This document shows, piece after piece, positions 12,566-26,500 of a DNA stretch of 64,000 bases. The position numbers and the translations under genes were made by a program. This DNA comes from Cepaea nemoralis (Eukaryota > Mollusca > Gastropoda > Stylommatophora > Helicidae): the NCBI GenBank assembly GCA_014155875.1, contig JACEFZ010025824.1, positions 18,501 to 82,500 of the forward strand, written 5' to 3'. Each line of letters begins with the position of its first letter. Position 1 is the first letter of the stretch. A model generated the notes under the pieces. The model ran no database searches and had not been told where the DNA came from. It worked only from the letters and a program-made list of their open reading frames with translations.

Positions 12566-13604
12566 GTGACTGACTGACAGAAATTTGTCTTGTATATATA
12601 GAACAGAACAAGAGAGAACAGGAGATTTCAAGGTTGTATCTACAAAACAGCATTTCTTGGGAATGCTTGCAAAATATGCCCCGCAGCCCTGACCCAGGTG
12701 GGTGTAATAAAGAGACACCACCTGAAACATTAAGCAAGATGGGACCTCTATTGGTGATCAGAAGCCTCTTGTCGTGCTGGCTCCGCGGTGGAGTCTTTAC
12801 CACTGGCTATAAACTTATGCACCAACACAGTATTTGCATGGGGTACAACTTATATAATACAACGTCCTGTGTGAACATTATGCTCTGAGATGACCATCTC
12901 CATGTCTCATTGCCTTTCCATGCAGGAAAACTGACCCACTGTAGCAACTCCATTCATTCATTCAGTCAGTAGCATGTTGCAGAACCTCGCTGCGATAACA
13001 ACCTCCTGGAAAACTTCTTGGTCATAAGCACAGAATAAGCGGCTGATATTACATTTCTCAAGCGGCTCTGAAGAAGTAGCAAGTGTGTACTACAGCAACA
13101 TTCAGCGATGCCACAAGAAGAATATTACAGCAAGTCTGCACTACTGGAGTTTTCTGGGTTGTAGATTGAAGCTTTCTTGACAAAGCAGTTGCCATTTAGT
13201 TTAGACTTAAGATTTTTACACCACCTTCGAAAGATAAACATCCAGTGTCTTAGTGAGGATTAAAACCCTGAACACAGTGTCTGAGGCTGGTATACTAACA
13301 CCTTGACCACCATCTCTAAATCTGGTGTGTTGGTAGCACTTTCTCTTTTCCATAAATGCCAATCAACAGCTATACACTGATTCGCACTATATTTACTTCT
13401 CACTATACTAGTTTAGTAGGCTAATATAGTCTAAATCCTCATCATCAAGTGCATTGCCGACCATGCTTCTCCACATCTTGCGATCAACTGCGTGTATCAA
13501 TTTAAGTTTTGACTCCCTTCCATGCCATGACAAGAGGAGGGAAGGGCACCTGTAAATGAAACGGCACAAATGAGATATCACTCCTTGGCCATTAATGTCC
13601 TACG

Positions 13605-13770
13605 AAACTACCCAAGAAGGCTAACCTAGTCAATAGACACCAGGAAGAAGTTAGTTGTATCCGCCGAAACGTGCAAATATCACAACTCTGTTGTAAAGAG
13701 GCACAATGCAATTACGCCTAAAACAAGAGAACATCAGACAAACAGAAGAATACGACACCACTTGAGGGGC
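13605..13770 (+). repeat. Interspersed repeat (family I), pair with 30830-30965
   Basis: ATCACAACTCTGTTGTAAAG and GGCACAATGCAATTACGCCT recur in reverse complement at 30830-30965 in sestrin intron 2. Not classified. Confidence 0.5.
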
Positions 13771-15829
13771 CCGCATACCACTTAAGCCACGGTGCAGCAT
13801 CCGCAACCAAGGGAAAGAAAAATGCCATTTGTCAGAGACACCAATCTACAGCCAAACAACTGACCTAGCCGTCAATGCTGTTTGTTTACACAAACGCACA
13901 GCCCCAACATCCACCTGACAAAAGCAAGTACACCTACAACTGCTGCAGTCTTCAACACATGTCAACATGGATTTACCCAATACTATTCTCAACAGACAAA
14001 GAAAGACATGATGCACATCAGGAAATAAAAACAAAGCAACAAATCAAATCATCAATGTTAACATTCTAACATTATTCACTTTACAAGACTTCTCCAACAA
14101 AAATCAAATCAATGCAGGCATTCGGATATATATATACTTTGTACAAAAATTACAATCTAAGACAGCATTCTGACATGTTCATCTTACTGAACTATCTTCC
14201 TCAAATTAAAATTTAAAAAACCAAATTGTTAAGCCTAGCATTCTGAAAAATCCATTTTACAGCCACGCCACCTTTCTTCTCTAAAAAATATTTGTTAAAG
14301 TACTTTTAGCAAATCATAAATTCAAGTCCTTTGATACATTCACTTTACAACCCTCTTCCTCCCAAACATCAAATCGTCAATTCAAACAAACCACTGTTTA
14401 CTTTACAATTCCACCCCAAAAAGTAAATCAATCAAGCATGATGACAAATTTACTGTACACAACACATGAATTCACATTTTGAAGGCTACTATTTCACAAT
14501 TTCACAGACCAGTGAATTAGTCTACAGTGAAAATGTGAAAACCCAGCTTACAGGTGACACAAACTGCAAATTCACAGATGGTTAACATTCAGACTTCCAA
14601 TGAACTTTTTCCCACGTAGATAATCTCTTGTAAATATAACCATATTCATAACCATTCTCATATTGTATATAAAAACAGCGGTTTTTGGACATATACAAAT
14701 CTTTCACAAACACTGAAAACTTAATTTGCTTTCTCTCCTTAAATTAGAAATACTAGTACTCCAAAACTGTGTGGGAATGCGTTGAGATACCACACGACAA
14801 ATTCTGAAAGCACGTACACACACAAAAACAATCATCAATAAAAGCATTAATACCATTTGAAGATTTGAAAGACTTCAGAGTATGGGCATATTTCTTCCCC
14901 AGTCTATTCTCCTTAAGACGAACAATTTTTCATTATGGACAGGATTTTCTTTAAATTACATGATATATTTGAGTATGTGACAAAAGCAGGCTTGCAAATA
15001 TAATACAAAATGCCATACTGGCAATACAGCTCGCTTGTCTTGGGCATCATCAAAGACGGATGCCCAAGTAAAAATCACACCTTCATATGACTCAATATCT
15101 TCACACAAAACTCAGAAGGAATACAAAATTATGGTTTTCATTATGTAACAAGACAAAGCTCATTGTACTATACAAGTGGAGATGAAAAGGAGTCCAGCCT
15201 GTGACATTACACCCTGGACCTAAGTTTGTATATTCAAACAAGTGTGCCATGGGTCTCTGACACCATGCTACAGTGTGATGACCACATTAAACTTGTAAAA
15301 TCCCATCTGTAGATCAACAAACATGAAGGTAGAATTGGCAAGCTCTACAGGAACACAATCACAAGTGAGAAAATATACGCTGCACCGACAGCCTCCATTA
15401 GTAGACAAACAACAAATGCCTGGCGAGTGTTACATGGCTCTGCGTATTTCGTAGTTCGTTAATACGTTTAATCATGGATTAACAACGGCTAAGTCACTCA
15501 ATATTTCTGATGCGGCTGTATCAGTTGTCTGACTGCCGATGATGATCTTCCACAACATTCTTCATGCCACTTTGATGTGTTCTGGTAAAGCTGACCAATT
15601 CCACTTCTTGATTTTGTTGCTTTACCAGTGGCTTGAAGACATGGGACCCAGCCTGTCACATCTCATCTCATCATGTTCCCCATGTACCTTGTGGTGTTGA
15701 GGTGGATATTCCCTTGGACTCTGCTATTCCCTCCCTGCCAATATTAAGTCTGTTGGGGATGTTACACGAGGAAAGGTACAACCTATGATATGTTATACAT
15801 GACCCCAGCTTCTAAGCTCTACTGTGGGT

Positions 15830-16062
15830 CTGTGACAAGACGTGACATCTCAAGCAGGGTCCACAAAATGGTGATGTGGGTGTGTAACATACGAGTGTGT
15901 TTCAAGTGAAAACCTTAAATTCTTTTTTTTTTTTTTTGGTTTTGTTTTGGTGAATATATTCTGAAAAAGTAAGAACAAATGTATTCATTTTTTTAAATGT
16001 AGTACCACCATGCTCTATGCCAGCGCCGATAAAGTGTCAAAAGTGGGGGGGGGGGGGGGGGG

Positions 16063-16100
<38 letters not shown>

Positions 16101-16540
16101 TGGTCTGTAAACTGTCAATCTGACATCACTGTGTTCACCTGCATGGGATGTCATGTGCTTGACACTCTTGACATCCTTAATACTGACACGTTACAAGACA
16201 ATGGCAAGGTTACATAATTTTTATCACACTTTTAAGGTTTGCATTTGGTATCAGACATGGTTATGACACTGGCAATGTGGATGTGTGATGACATCTGGTC
16301 GCTTCTTGTCAGTGGCTTCTCAAACATGGCCAAGACACAGGTGATGTGAGGCTGTGACATAAACATAGCCAAGACAGTGGTGAAGTGGGTGTATTACAAG
16401 AAGTGATGATATAATTGTGACATCCCAAACATCATCCAGACAACGTTGATGTGGGTGTGTGACAAGAAGTGACGTCTGGTCTGTAACATATTAAACATTG
16501 CCTAGACAATGGTGATGTGGGTATGATATACTGAAAACAT
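15830..16540 (+). repeat. Degenerate ~60-bp tandem repeat
   Basis: Repeated GATGTGGGTGTGTGACAAGA, GTGACGTCTGGTCTGTAACA and GCCTAGACAATGGTGATGTG with much divergence. A G-run and (TG)n sit inside at 16045-16100. Confidence 0.6.
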
Positions 16541-17204
16541 TCTGTACATTGTTCTGAATCTCTGTAGCCACCCCACACATGGAAAACAAAAACACTGTGC
16601 TGCACCGTTGCACAGCAATAAACTGCTATTAAACCACGATTCAACAAAATATGGAATCTCTGAGAATTTTTTAATGCAAATATCTTTCATACTTGCATCT
16701 AATTTGAAAAATAAATACATGAGTAATTATCTAACAAATTACTAAAATTCACTCTGGAAAATTTCATCCTTAACTAAAATCAATACTAGGAGACAGCAAA
16801 TTTGACGGAGTAAATGCCACTATTACTAATTTGTAATACTATCAATTGCTTAGGAATAAATAATTACTTTTCCCCTGAATACTTCATACTTAGAGACAAG
16901 ATTGAAGAAATTAGTAATGCTGTGTTGTTCAGATAAATGACTTTCCTGTTTACTACACTGTACACAGATATTCTCATTGTCTTCCAGCACCAGTGTCTTT
17001 CCCTATCTTTAGACTCCATGAAATCTTATCTGGTTCTCTCCCTAAGATCCACATTAGTGACTCTGTAAGCTAATTTAGTTCTATTATGCACAGACACCAA
17101 TTAACAAATGTTTCTATTAATTCTTTTATACATTATGTCTTATCTAGAAACACCAGTAAAATGGACCCAGCTTTTTTTTTCCCTCTCCTCTCGCTTTGAA
17201 CTCA

Positions 17205-17345
17205 GGCATAGTCCATACATGGGCTACAAATTCTACTAGTGCACTGGACAAATATTTGCGTGTGGGTTAACCTTCCTTACTTCTAGTGTCCCTCGCCATC
17301 AGGGGAACCCACTCCGACTTAAGAGGTAGATCCAGCTGCTGATGT
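17205..17345 (-). mobile_element. SINE family B, truncated
   Basis: Reverse complement of the 3' half of family B (CTCAGGCATAGTCCATACAT to AACCCACTCCGACTTAAGAG). The tRNA-like head is missing. Confidence 0.65.
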
Positions 17346-17394
17346 ACAAACTTCGACCAAACTGACGATGTCTGTATTGTTAATTTATGTGAAA

Positions 17395-18110
17395 CTATTT
17401 AGCTGCTAGTCTGGCAAGTTTAGTCACTGTCCTCAGGCACACCCTTTCCACAAGTTGTAAGAACTCCTGAGATTTGCTTACAATGTCTGGTAAGGCCAAC
17501 ATACTCTTCTCCTCCAGAATCACAGAGATCCTGTGAGGTGCCCCATAACCATATACATGTAGTTTCAACAAGTGATTATGATTAGTGGGCCTGTTATGTT
17601 TAAGGTAATTGACCCCACTTTCTATAGTTCCAGGGACCAACATTTCCATCCTCTTTCACAATAGTGAGAATATCAGTCACCTTAAACAGCCTGAGCAATT
17701 GACTCTCATGCTCCAGCTTCTCACAGCCTTACCTCCTGACAATAACCACATCAACAGGTACAACAGCTGACCTTGGTGTTACTCCTTCCAAAAAACTGGA
17801 CATGCCGATGTGGTGATTTAAAATTCTACCACTTAAGTAGTAACCTCCACGATCTGACATACATCTTCATGGATAATCACATTTCTTCATCCCATAGCCT
17901 TTGGTCTCCCTTCTACAAACCAGAATGAGTGCAGCTTGCATGATTGTACCTTTCCTCACAAAAGAATGCCACATCTGTCAACTCTCGCAAGGATACCAGA
18001 AGAACAAAATAGACCGGCCATCTTATACTAGTCCTGGGGTTTACAATGCCAAATTTGACAGTTTCTGCTTTACAAAAGAAGTACAATTACTGAATCTGGA
18101 GATGTCAACA
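17395..18110 (-). pseudogene. Unclassified degraded coding sequence
   Basis: A minus-strand frame (17649-17395, 84 codons) reads MEMLVPGTIESG, HVYGYGAPHRISVILEEKSM, LALPDIVSKSQEFLQLVERV. Just upstream, other frames give GMSSFLEGVTPRSAVVPVDV and GTIMQAALILVCRRETKGYG, so the piece may be one longer, frameshifted ORF of ~230 codons. I do not recognise the family; a decayed transposon protein is likelier than a host gene. Confidence 0.3.
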
Positions 18111-18154
18111 TCATCTCATTAGAGGTAGCCATCTAGGGTCCACCTAGGTTTTGT

Positions 18155-18330
18155 TCTAGCAGTGGGTAGTGGGTGGCCGAGAGCTCAGAATGTGTCTCAA
18201 ACATCGTGGGACATGTGTTTGATCCTCGGCTCTCGTGAAACAAAAAAAATCATGGCCTCCACATGACATGGCACCTATGTTGGCAAACGGCTTTCATTCC
18301 TTGGCTTAAAAAAACAACAAAAAACAAAGG
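18155..18330 (+). mobile_element. tRNA-like SINE fragment
   Basis: GGGTGGCCGAGAGCTCAGAA head and TGTTTGATCCTCGGCTC box followed by A-runs; probably a decayed SINE. Confidence 0.4.
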
Positions 18331-19189
18331 AGTTCCTTGTTCACATCAGCAATGGGACAGATACCATAATGAAAAACACCAACAAAATTAAGCATCTTCT
18401 AGATTTACTAGACCAACAAGCAAACAAATACATGTTTATATTGAAAGATCGGTCAGTGTGTGTAAACCAAATTCAATTAGTAGGCACAACTGCCGTATTG
18501 TCTAATCCATGTTTCTAAATGAGCTAAATTATATTATATTAATATACTGGACAATATAAAAATGAAAGTTGAAGAAATGCTATAATAGTTTCTGCCATAT
18601 CAAGAAACTAATATCAAGAAACGAGTATGCAACAAGTGTATACCAAATACATGAAATTATTACAGCAATCAACATAAAACTGAACTATTATTGTTTGTTA
18701 GATTGTTAGAAATATGTGATCTATCTGTGACTTCAATGTGTACAAGAACACCTCGATAAAGCCAGTTAGTAATGAAATAAAAAAAAAGGTTTATCTGGAA
18801 TTCACAAAGCTAAAGGATAAAAGAACTTTACAGAAATTAACGAGAAACAAGAGCTAGCATAAATAGAATGGCTTCACAAAAGATGGTTGTTTCTCCTGAA
18901 GGATAGAAGGCAGCAGAATTCATGAACATGAAAATATTTTCAGTCATGACCACACAGTGACATGCCTACTTAATCTGATGCATAGCAGTCTGTGCTGGCA
19001 CACAAGTGTCTGTAAAGAAAATGGAGTGACCAGCTCAAACCTGGTTTGATGCTTTCAAGGATTTTGGTTTATTTTGAATGATGGTAATTATGTGTCTCAA
19101 GGACATCTCATCTGTCTCATAAATGATGATACCACAACTATTGGCTTCAGACATTTAGATTGGATACAAAGATAATACGTCAAACACTG

Positions 19190-19675
19190 TCTGGGACTGG
19201 AGGAACTAAGGTAGTAATTAATGAATAATGTGTAACAAATGTTTGAGACTGGAGGAACTAAGGTAGTAATTCATGAATAAAGTGTAACAAATGTTTGAGA
19301 CTGGAGGAACTAAGGTAGTAATTAATGAATAAAGTGTAACAAATGTTTGGGACTGGAGGAACTAAGGTAGTAATTCATGAATAAAGTGTAACAAATGTTT
19401 GAGACTGGAGGAACTAAGGTAGTAATTAATGAATAAAGTGTAACAAATGTTTGGGACTGGAGGAACTAAGGTAGTAATTCATGAATAAAGTGTAACAAAT
19501 GTTTGAGACTGGAGGAACTAAGGTAGTAATTCATGAATAAAGTGTAACAAATGTTTGAGACTGGAGGAACTAAGGTAGTAATTCATGAATAAAGTGTAAC
19601 AAATGTTTGAGACTGGAGGAACTAAGGTAGTAATTAATGAATAAAGTGTAACAAATGTTTGAGACTGGAGGAAAG
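19190..19675 (+). repeat. 52-bp minisatellite downstream of sestrin
   Basis: Nine units of GTTTGAGACTGGAGGAACTA...AATAAAGTGTAACAAAT. Units differ mainly at GTAATTAATG versus GTAATTCATG and GTTTGAG versus GTTTGGG, partly alternating. Confidence 0.9.
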
Positions 19676-19834
19676 TAGCATGCAGAAAAACACAAATACA
19701 GGAGGTACAAAGTAACAGTGGAGAAATTGAAGTGATAATTAATTAACATAAAGAGAAGGTAACAACAGCAGGTGTCAGAGCGGAGGAAATAGAGTAGCAA
19801 TTAATAAACATGCAGAAAGAACAAAAGTAACTGG

Positions 19835-19858
19835 TAAAAGGGGGGGGGGGGGGGGGGA

Positions 19859-19898
<40 letters not shown>

Positions 19899-19960
19899 GA
19901 GAAGCGCGAGAGAGAGAGAGAGAGAGAGATCGAGACGTAGCGAGAGAGAGAGAGAATTAA
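19835..19960 (+). repeat. G-run and (GA)n microsatellite
   Basis: 17+ G, then GAGA with ACGAGAAGCG interruptions. Confidence 0.92.
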
Positions 19961-20472
19961 AGTAGTAATTAATTAACAGATCAAGTGAAATGTAAAACTT
20001 TTAGGGGACTGGAAGAATTAAAGTAGCCATTAGAACAAAAAACACATGACAGAGAAGGTAAAAAGCCACAGCTATATGAGAAATGGAAAGTGAAGGTGTT
20101 TCAGTAATAAAAATGTGAACTGATCAACAAATGGTGAGTTTGTCAATCCCTACATGAAACTACCTAGTTATTTAAATTACCTCCAACTCATCACACAATC
20201 CAACATGCCACTAACCTAACACAATGTGCTCACAGCCAATACCTACACCACTCTGAAGAAACGACCACCTGCAACCTCGACACAACCATGAACAAACCGT
20301 TGCCCGGCACAGATCAGCCACATCATTTACATATGAGCTAGATCCACCAACACAGACTGGCCTGCTGTACAAGTTCCACATCATGAGATGGGATGTCTCG
20401 GAGGGAGGAATGGAAGATGCTGATGATACAAGCGTGACAATGTCAAATGCCAGCGGGACACGGGACTGTCCT

Positions 20473-20559
20473 CTAGGTGATGTAGCGGTTTAAAGCTCGC
20501 AGGGCGTACAAGAGCTCTGCCTGCTGCCTGGCCTCCATCAACATCAAATTCACATGCAC
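20473..20559 (-). CDS. SESN: Sestrin exon 10 (C-terminus and stop)
   Basis: 28 codons plus [23 protein letters not shown] then RALNRYIT. This is the strongly conserved sestrin C-terminal helix; the vertebrate ending is RAITRYMT. Acceptor TTCCAG. The 3' UTR continues towards lower coordinates. Confidence 0.97.
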   Translation of the reverse strand: MHVNLMLMEARQQAELLYALRALNRYIT

Positions 20560-23500
20560 CTGGAAGAGAAAAGTTGTACAAACTGGTATCTCACAGGTAT
20601 ATTACTTCAGCCTAACTTAACTATCCCTGTGTCCATAAATTATCACTGGCGTCTTCACACATTTATGAAGTATATCACCAGAGCCTTCACTATCCATGAT
20701 ATAAACCACCATTGCCTTCAAGTATCACTGAAGTACCCCTAGTACCTTCACTAGGCATGAAGTATCACCAATGCCCTTATGTATACATGAAGTATCACCA
20801 ATACCCAGTGTATCCATGAAATATCACCAATGCCTTTACACATTTATGATGTAACCATCAATGCCATCATACATGTATGAAGTATCACCAGTGCCTTTAC
20901 ACATTCATAGAGTATATCACTAGTGCCTTCCCACATCCGTAAACAATGTCACTTGTGCCTTCACACACAAATTATATCATCAGTGCCCTCACACGAATGC
21001 ATCAATAGTGTCTTCACATGTTAGGTTCGTAAAGCATTACTGATCTTTAATACATTCATAACGTATCAACATGTTTCATAAGTATCACTAGCATCTTCAT
21101 CACACATTCACAACGTGTACCACATGTCTCTTCACACATTCATAAAGTACACAAATATGTCTCTTCACACGTTCATAAAGTATATTATATGTCTCTTCAC
21201 ACGTTCATAAAGGATATTATGTCTATATACACATACCCAAAGATTATAGTCTCTTCACACATACCTACAATATATCACATCTATGCACATATGTGTAAAG
21301 TATACGACATGACACTTCACTCATTCCATATACACATACATAGTGTATTAAATGTGTTTTAACACATACTTAAAGTGTTTTACATGTCTCTTCACACATA
21401 CATAAAGAATATTACATGTTTTTAACACACACTGAAATTTGTTACACATCTGTACACACTCATAAAGTTTGTTACACATCCGTACACACATACGTAAACA
21501 ATAGTATAGTATACAAAAATCCAGCAAATGACATTCATCATGTTGACATAAAGCACCAACCTTCTCTGAATGCTTGAATTCCCTCATCACATCATCATAA
21601 TCCTTCTTCTGTAACCGTTCAGGGTAGCAGGTCAGAGTTTTGATGTAAGCTTTTAAGTTCCTCTCCAGAAGTTGGTTCACCTGAAACAGATATGAAATAC
21701 AAACAGTTAGGTATATGTAGCTCGTGCGAAAATATGAGACATACAAAATACGGACACAGTGCATACCTTACAATGGACTCCATAAAGGTGAACATAAATC
21801 ACAGAGTGAAAATCCCCCAAAACAAGAGACAATCAAAAAATATAACAAAATAATAATAAATATTCTAGGACACAACAAACAACAAATCTCCATCAGGGAC
21901 GGGACAATACAAACAGATCTAAAGAAAAAAACATAAAATAATAATGAAACAACTCTGTTGTCAAGAAGGCAGAAAAGTTGGGTTCAGTTCAGTGTTGAAA
22001 GGTGCTCTTTGTCTACAAAGGTTGAGTCAAATTCAGCTGCAAAAGTGCTATATAAGAAATGTGTGACTATTGTGTGCAAATAGTCAGATGTTAATATATA
22101 GAGGGAGGTCAGCAGAGTTATACGGTTGCAACCACAACAGTATTGATTCCCGCTGGAACAGATAGTGACTTATCTTTTCAACCTGTGGGCTAGTCATGAA
22201 GCTTCCCAATCAACCTACAGTTGTCTGTCACTCCACTCCATTGTTGTAAAAAAAAAAAATAACATACAAAAACATGTTCCAAAGCACTAACGTGACCTGC
22301 TATAGACCTGCGTATGTGATAGGCCTGTCATGTTTTGTAGGAGAAATGCATGGAGGGTTAGATGGCAAATCTTTCCCCTCACTTAGAGAGAGGAACAACT
22401 GTACCACTCTTTAATTCCATTATAACTACACCGGCAGTGAGGAATCAATCTTGACACACTTAATACAAGCCATAAGTGCCTTAGTCTCTCCCAGTTTTAT
22501 ACCAAATTCCCCATTATGACTGCCGTTCTTAAGGAGATTCATCAAGTTATGTGACGCCAAGTATGTACCTGCACTTCTTTACTATCTGAAGGCACTTATT
22601 TCCACCTGAGCATATCTAACTGTACACAGGTCTTACTGACAATCACACAGGCCTTACTGACAGTCACACAGGCATCAGATAAAATATATTACTGCGTTAC
22701 ATACAAATAAATTATCTAGCAATGCTTGGCACTCACAGGTAGTCCTCTGATAGTTCCTTTCTACTGCTATCAACTACTTCTTGGCTGCTAAACAAAAATT
22801 TTTAATTTCCTTTGTAGGATGTTACGATCAACCCCAGGTTGATTTGTTAATGCAATTTAGCATTCAGTAGTTTGTGAATGCTGTCTGAATGAGAAAATGT
22901 TTTACACCCAGCTGGCTGGTGAGAGGGTTGAATTCCCTACCCTACCATCAGCACCCCAGAAGTTGAAGAGCTGGGATGCTCTTATCCTGTTGGCCGTGTC
23001 AAATGCTAGAGTAACCACTAAGATTCATTCCTTGGTTTCGCTGATATTCACTGGCACAGGAACACAGCATAATGGGACAACACTTTGTCGTGAAGTTGGA
23101 ATCACAACTAAGTCCAGTGAATCCTGAGGTGAACAGATGCTGAACTGGATAGGACAAAGGGGAATAATCTGGGGAGGACATGGAGGAAGCTGCAAGGAGA
23201 TAGCAAATAATACAAGGCTTTGGTGTCAACTGGTTGAGGGACAATGCTTCACAGGACAATAAAAGGCAGAAGATGAAACAAAGTGAGACACAGAAACAAA
23301 ACAAGATACAGAAACAAAGTAAATGCCTTACCGCTGAGTAGTCGTAATCATCATGCCGTATGCCATACATGCAGTGAATGTAATTCCAAACGGCTCGTCG
23401 GAAGGAAGATGTGTCCACTTCATGGTTATCTCCCATTCTGTTGGCAAAAATTAGATACATGAACCATCAAAATTGTTAATAATATTAATATCATTCTATC

Positions 23501-26500
23501 AAATCTGTATGGGTAAAAGTCATGTAGGGCTAAAAAAAAAAAAAACAAGGGAAAACCGTTTCCAGCTTCCCCAAAATGTTAGACCATAGCAGTAACTAGT
23601 GTAACAAATTTAATTAAGTTTTTAGTATATTTTAATGATGTCATATGCTTAATTTTTTAAGACAGTTCTATATACAAAGTGTAGTGAGACTTTACAAACA
23701 CCCTGTACATCATCAGTGTCTTCATCACACATTCACAAAGTGTATCACTCTTCCTAAAGTATATTGTCTACATACATTCCCAAAGTATATTATTTGTCTA
23801 CTCATACATACATAAAATAAATCACACATCTATTCACATATGTGAAAAGTATATTACCATGACTCCACACATTCCTAAAGTATATTACAATGTATTTGAT
23901 ACTTACGTGTAGTAAGTCAAATTAGCCGCCAAGTTGTATTTGTCATCCAGCATGTTGCCAATATCCGTGTACAAGCGGTTAGCTAATGAGAAGCCTTGAT
24001 CATCCCAGGAGTAATCGTGGGCGCGGAAAGTGGCAACCTCGCTGACTGACTCACGGGAGGCAAAGTCAATGTAGGTGAATTCTGGGTCTATCACGTAATG
24101 GAGTATCTCAGGCACCTTTGAACACTTGACTGTGGTGGGGACTGTGACTGGTTGGACCAAAACAAAGACAATTACTGCAGAGGTGATACAGACCAGAACA
24201 AATCATTATTCTGTGCCTCACAACAGGACACAGAGTACGCAACCACATGTATACAAAATTCAAGATTGGTGAATCAGCCACGTGTAAATGTGGATTGGCG
24301 TGGCAGACAGCAGATCACATACTCCAAGACTGTCCAAAATACCACATATCTAAGCAAACCTTCTGGCATAGAAAAACAACAGAAAAGAAACATTCTATGG
24401 GCCACTTAGTGAACTTAAAAACAAAAGAGAGAGAGAGAAAGAGTTAAATTCATACAAGAGACAATTACTGCAGTTATAAAAAAAAATCTCAAGTGAACAA
24501 CAACAGAAGAAGAATGCAGAGGTGATAGACTGACAAAACCTGAGAATGGTATAACTAGAAAATGTGCTGCTCAGCATGGCCAAATGGATAACAGCGCTCA
24601 CTCTAAACATCTGGTGTGCTGAAGCTGAGGTAGCGGGTTCAATCCCTATATTGGTTAGTTGGGACTAAAATGTTGACTTATTGTCTTTGACTATTGGATC
24701 ATAAATTACAAGTACCTCAGAAGTCGAAGTGGGTTCGCCTGATGGTGAGGGACACTGGTAATTGGGTGGGCTATTCACATGCAAAAATCAGTCGAGTGCA
24801 CTGGAAGTAGAAGCACATGTATGGACTACGCTTGAGTAGATAGGGAGCGAGCGAAGATTAATTTTGTTGTTGTTCAAAGGTTTGGGTCTCACAAGGCAAA
24901 ACATGTAAACAAAACATCCCATAGAAGACACAAAATCCCAGTAATCATGAACAAGTCTGTGACAGGCTTTTAAACAATATAGAAACAAAGTAAGAATTCA
25001 ACTGTGGAAAAACAGAACATTGAAAAACAACGATAAGCCATCAGTAAACAACAGCAACAAGACAAACCACGGAGATGACACTACAGTAATAACATTAATG
25101 CACACCAAGCAGAATGGAAATAATGAAGAAAATCCGATTATATGTCCGTCTCGCCTTTCCTCTAAGCATCAAGCGTCGGCCAGATCCCCTTGTCACTCAT
25201 CGATGTCTCATTCTTGCTAGACCATGGTGATCCATTTGCTCCTCGGAGGTGTACATGTGCTCCCACAAGGCCGCAGCCATGTCTACCTTGTCATGCATCA
25301 ATACTCCACCAAATTTTGCAGAGCCAGCCAATCTGTCCGCCTGTTCATTCCCCAGCACACCGGCATGCCCCAGAGAAAAAATCCAGGCGATGCTTGCTAC
25401 CCGTGACCGCCGAAGCGAAGCAAGCCACTCTGCCCGAAGCTTGCCTGTCCTCACCTTCCTCAGCATGCTTTCTGAGTCAGTTACAATCACGATGTGTGTG
25501 TGTATCATATTCTCCATCCAGCGGAAAGCTGCACTGACCGCCTCCACTCTTAAGCCAGATGTTGTGGTATCATATGCCAGGCAGGCTCTCCTGCACCAAA
25601 CGTCGACAATTAGCCTTTGCTGAGAACCCCCAGGCACTTCTACCTCTCAACACCGATTCATCTGTGTAGATAATCACATCACCCGAGCGAGCATTATCCT
25701 GAATTAGTTGCTGGATTTCCACTTCCATGACCCCTGCTGGCCACTTCCTACACTCCCGGCTCAATGTGATTATAAGGGAAAGGAATATCCCAGCTGCACC
25801 TCCAAGTGTGGAATGATGGGAAGGAAACAAAGTTGAATGACTCTGGGAATTGAGTATCCAATGGGATAAGTGGACAACTCTGCAGCTGAGCAGAACAGGG
25901 CAATGATTTTCCCTGATAGTTGGAAAAGGCTATAAAAAGGCTGACGTAAAATACCCCTATTTTGATACGGAAGTCAAGGGAGAACCACCACACCTTCCCC
26001 ATAATTCATGCATTTATATATCTGAGGTAAAGAATGACATTAATGGCTGTCTTTGAACAATCTGGTAGGGACTCAAGAGCTACAGGTGACACAAGACCAT
26101 CATCATGCGACTGATGGCCATACTATGCTGGGTGGACAGTTGGTGGCATGGAGGAATATCATCAGCAGAGTTGATCCACAACATCAGTTGGCAGGGCACA
26201 TGATGATGATGAGATAAGTACCACACATTTAATCCAATCCTTCACAGAATGTCACTTTCCCCCAACAAGCCTCAACAACAAATCAAAACACACTTGAGCA
26301 ACCTACTTTGAGCACTCTGGTGTTTCACCGACTGGAACCTCTCCAAGAGCTCCTCTGGACTCGTGTGGTCTATGGAACTTTCTGTGAATTTTCTCATCCG
26401 CTCCATAAGTACTTCCAACCCAACACCGGTCTCGTCATTCGATGCCTGGGAAACAGAAAAATCTTGTATGTGTAACATAGCTCTTTCCAACACCATCAAT

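Larger units (their letters stand above)
12030..20472 (-). other. Sestrin downstream region, possible long 3' UTR
   Basis: About 8 kb of AT-rich DNA with almost no recognisable transposon ORFs, unlike the rest of the window. Candidate polyadenylation hexamers (AATAAA on the minus strand) lie near 19070 and 12210. It contains separate minisatellites (12.4, 16.3 and 19.2 kb), SINE fragments and one unclassified ORF remnant near 17.4 kb, listed separately. I see no conserved exon in 12.6-13.6, 13.8-15.8 or 18.3-19.2 kb. How far the transcript extends cannot be told from sequence alone. Confidence 0.25.
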
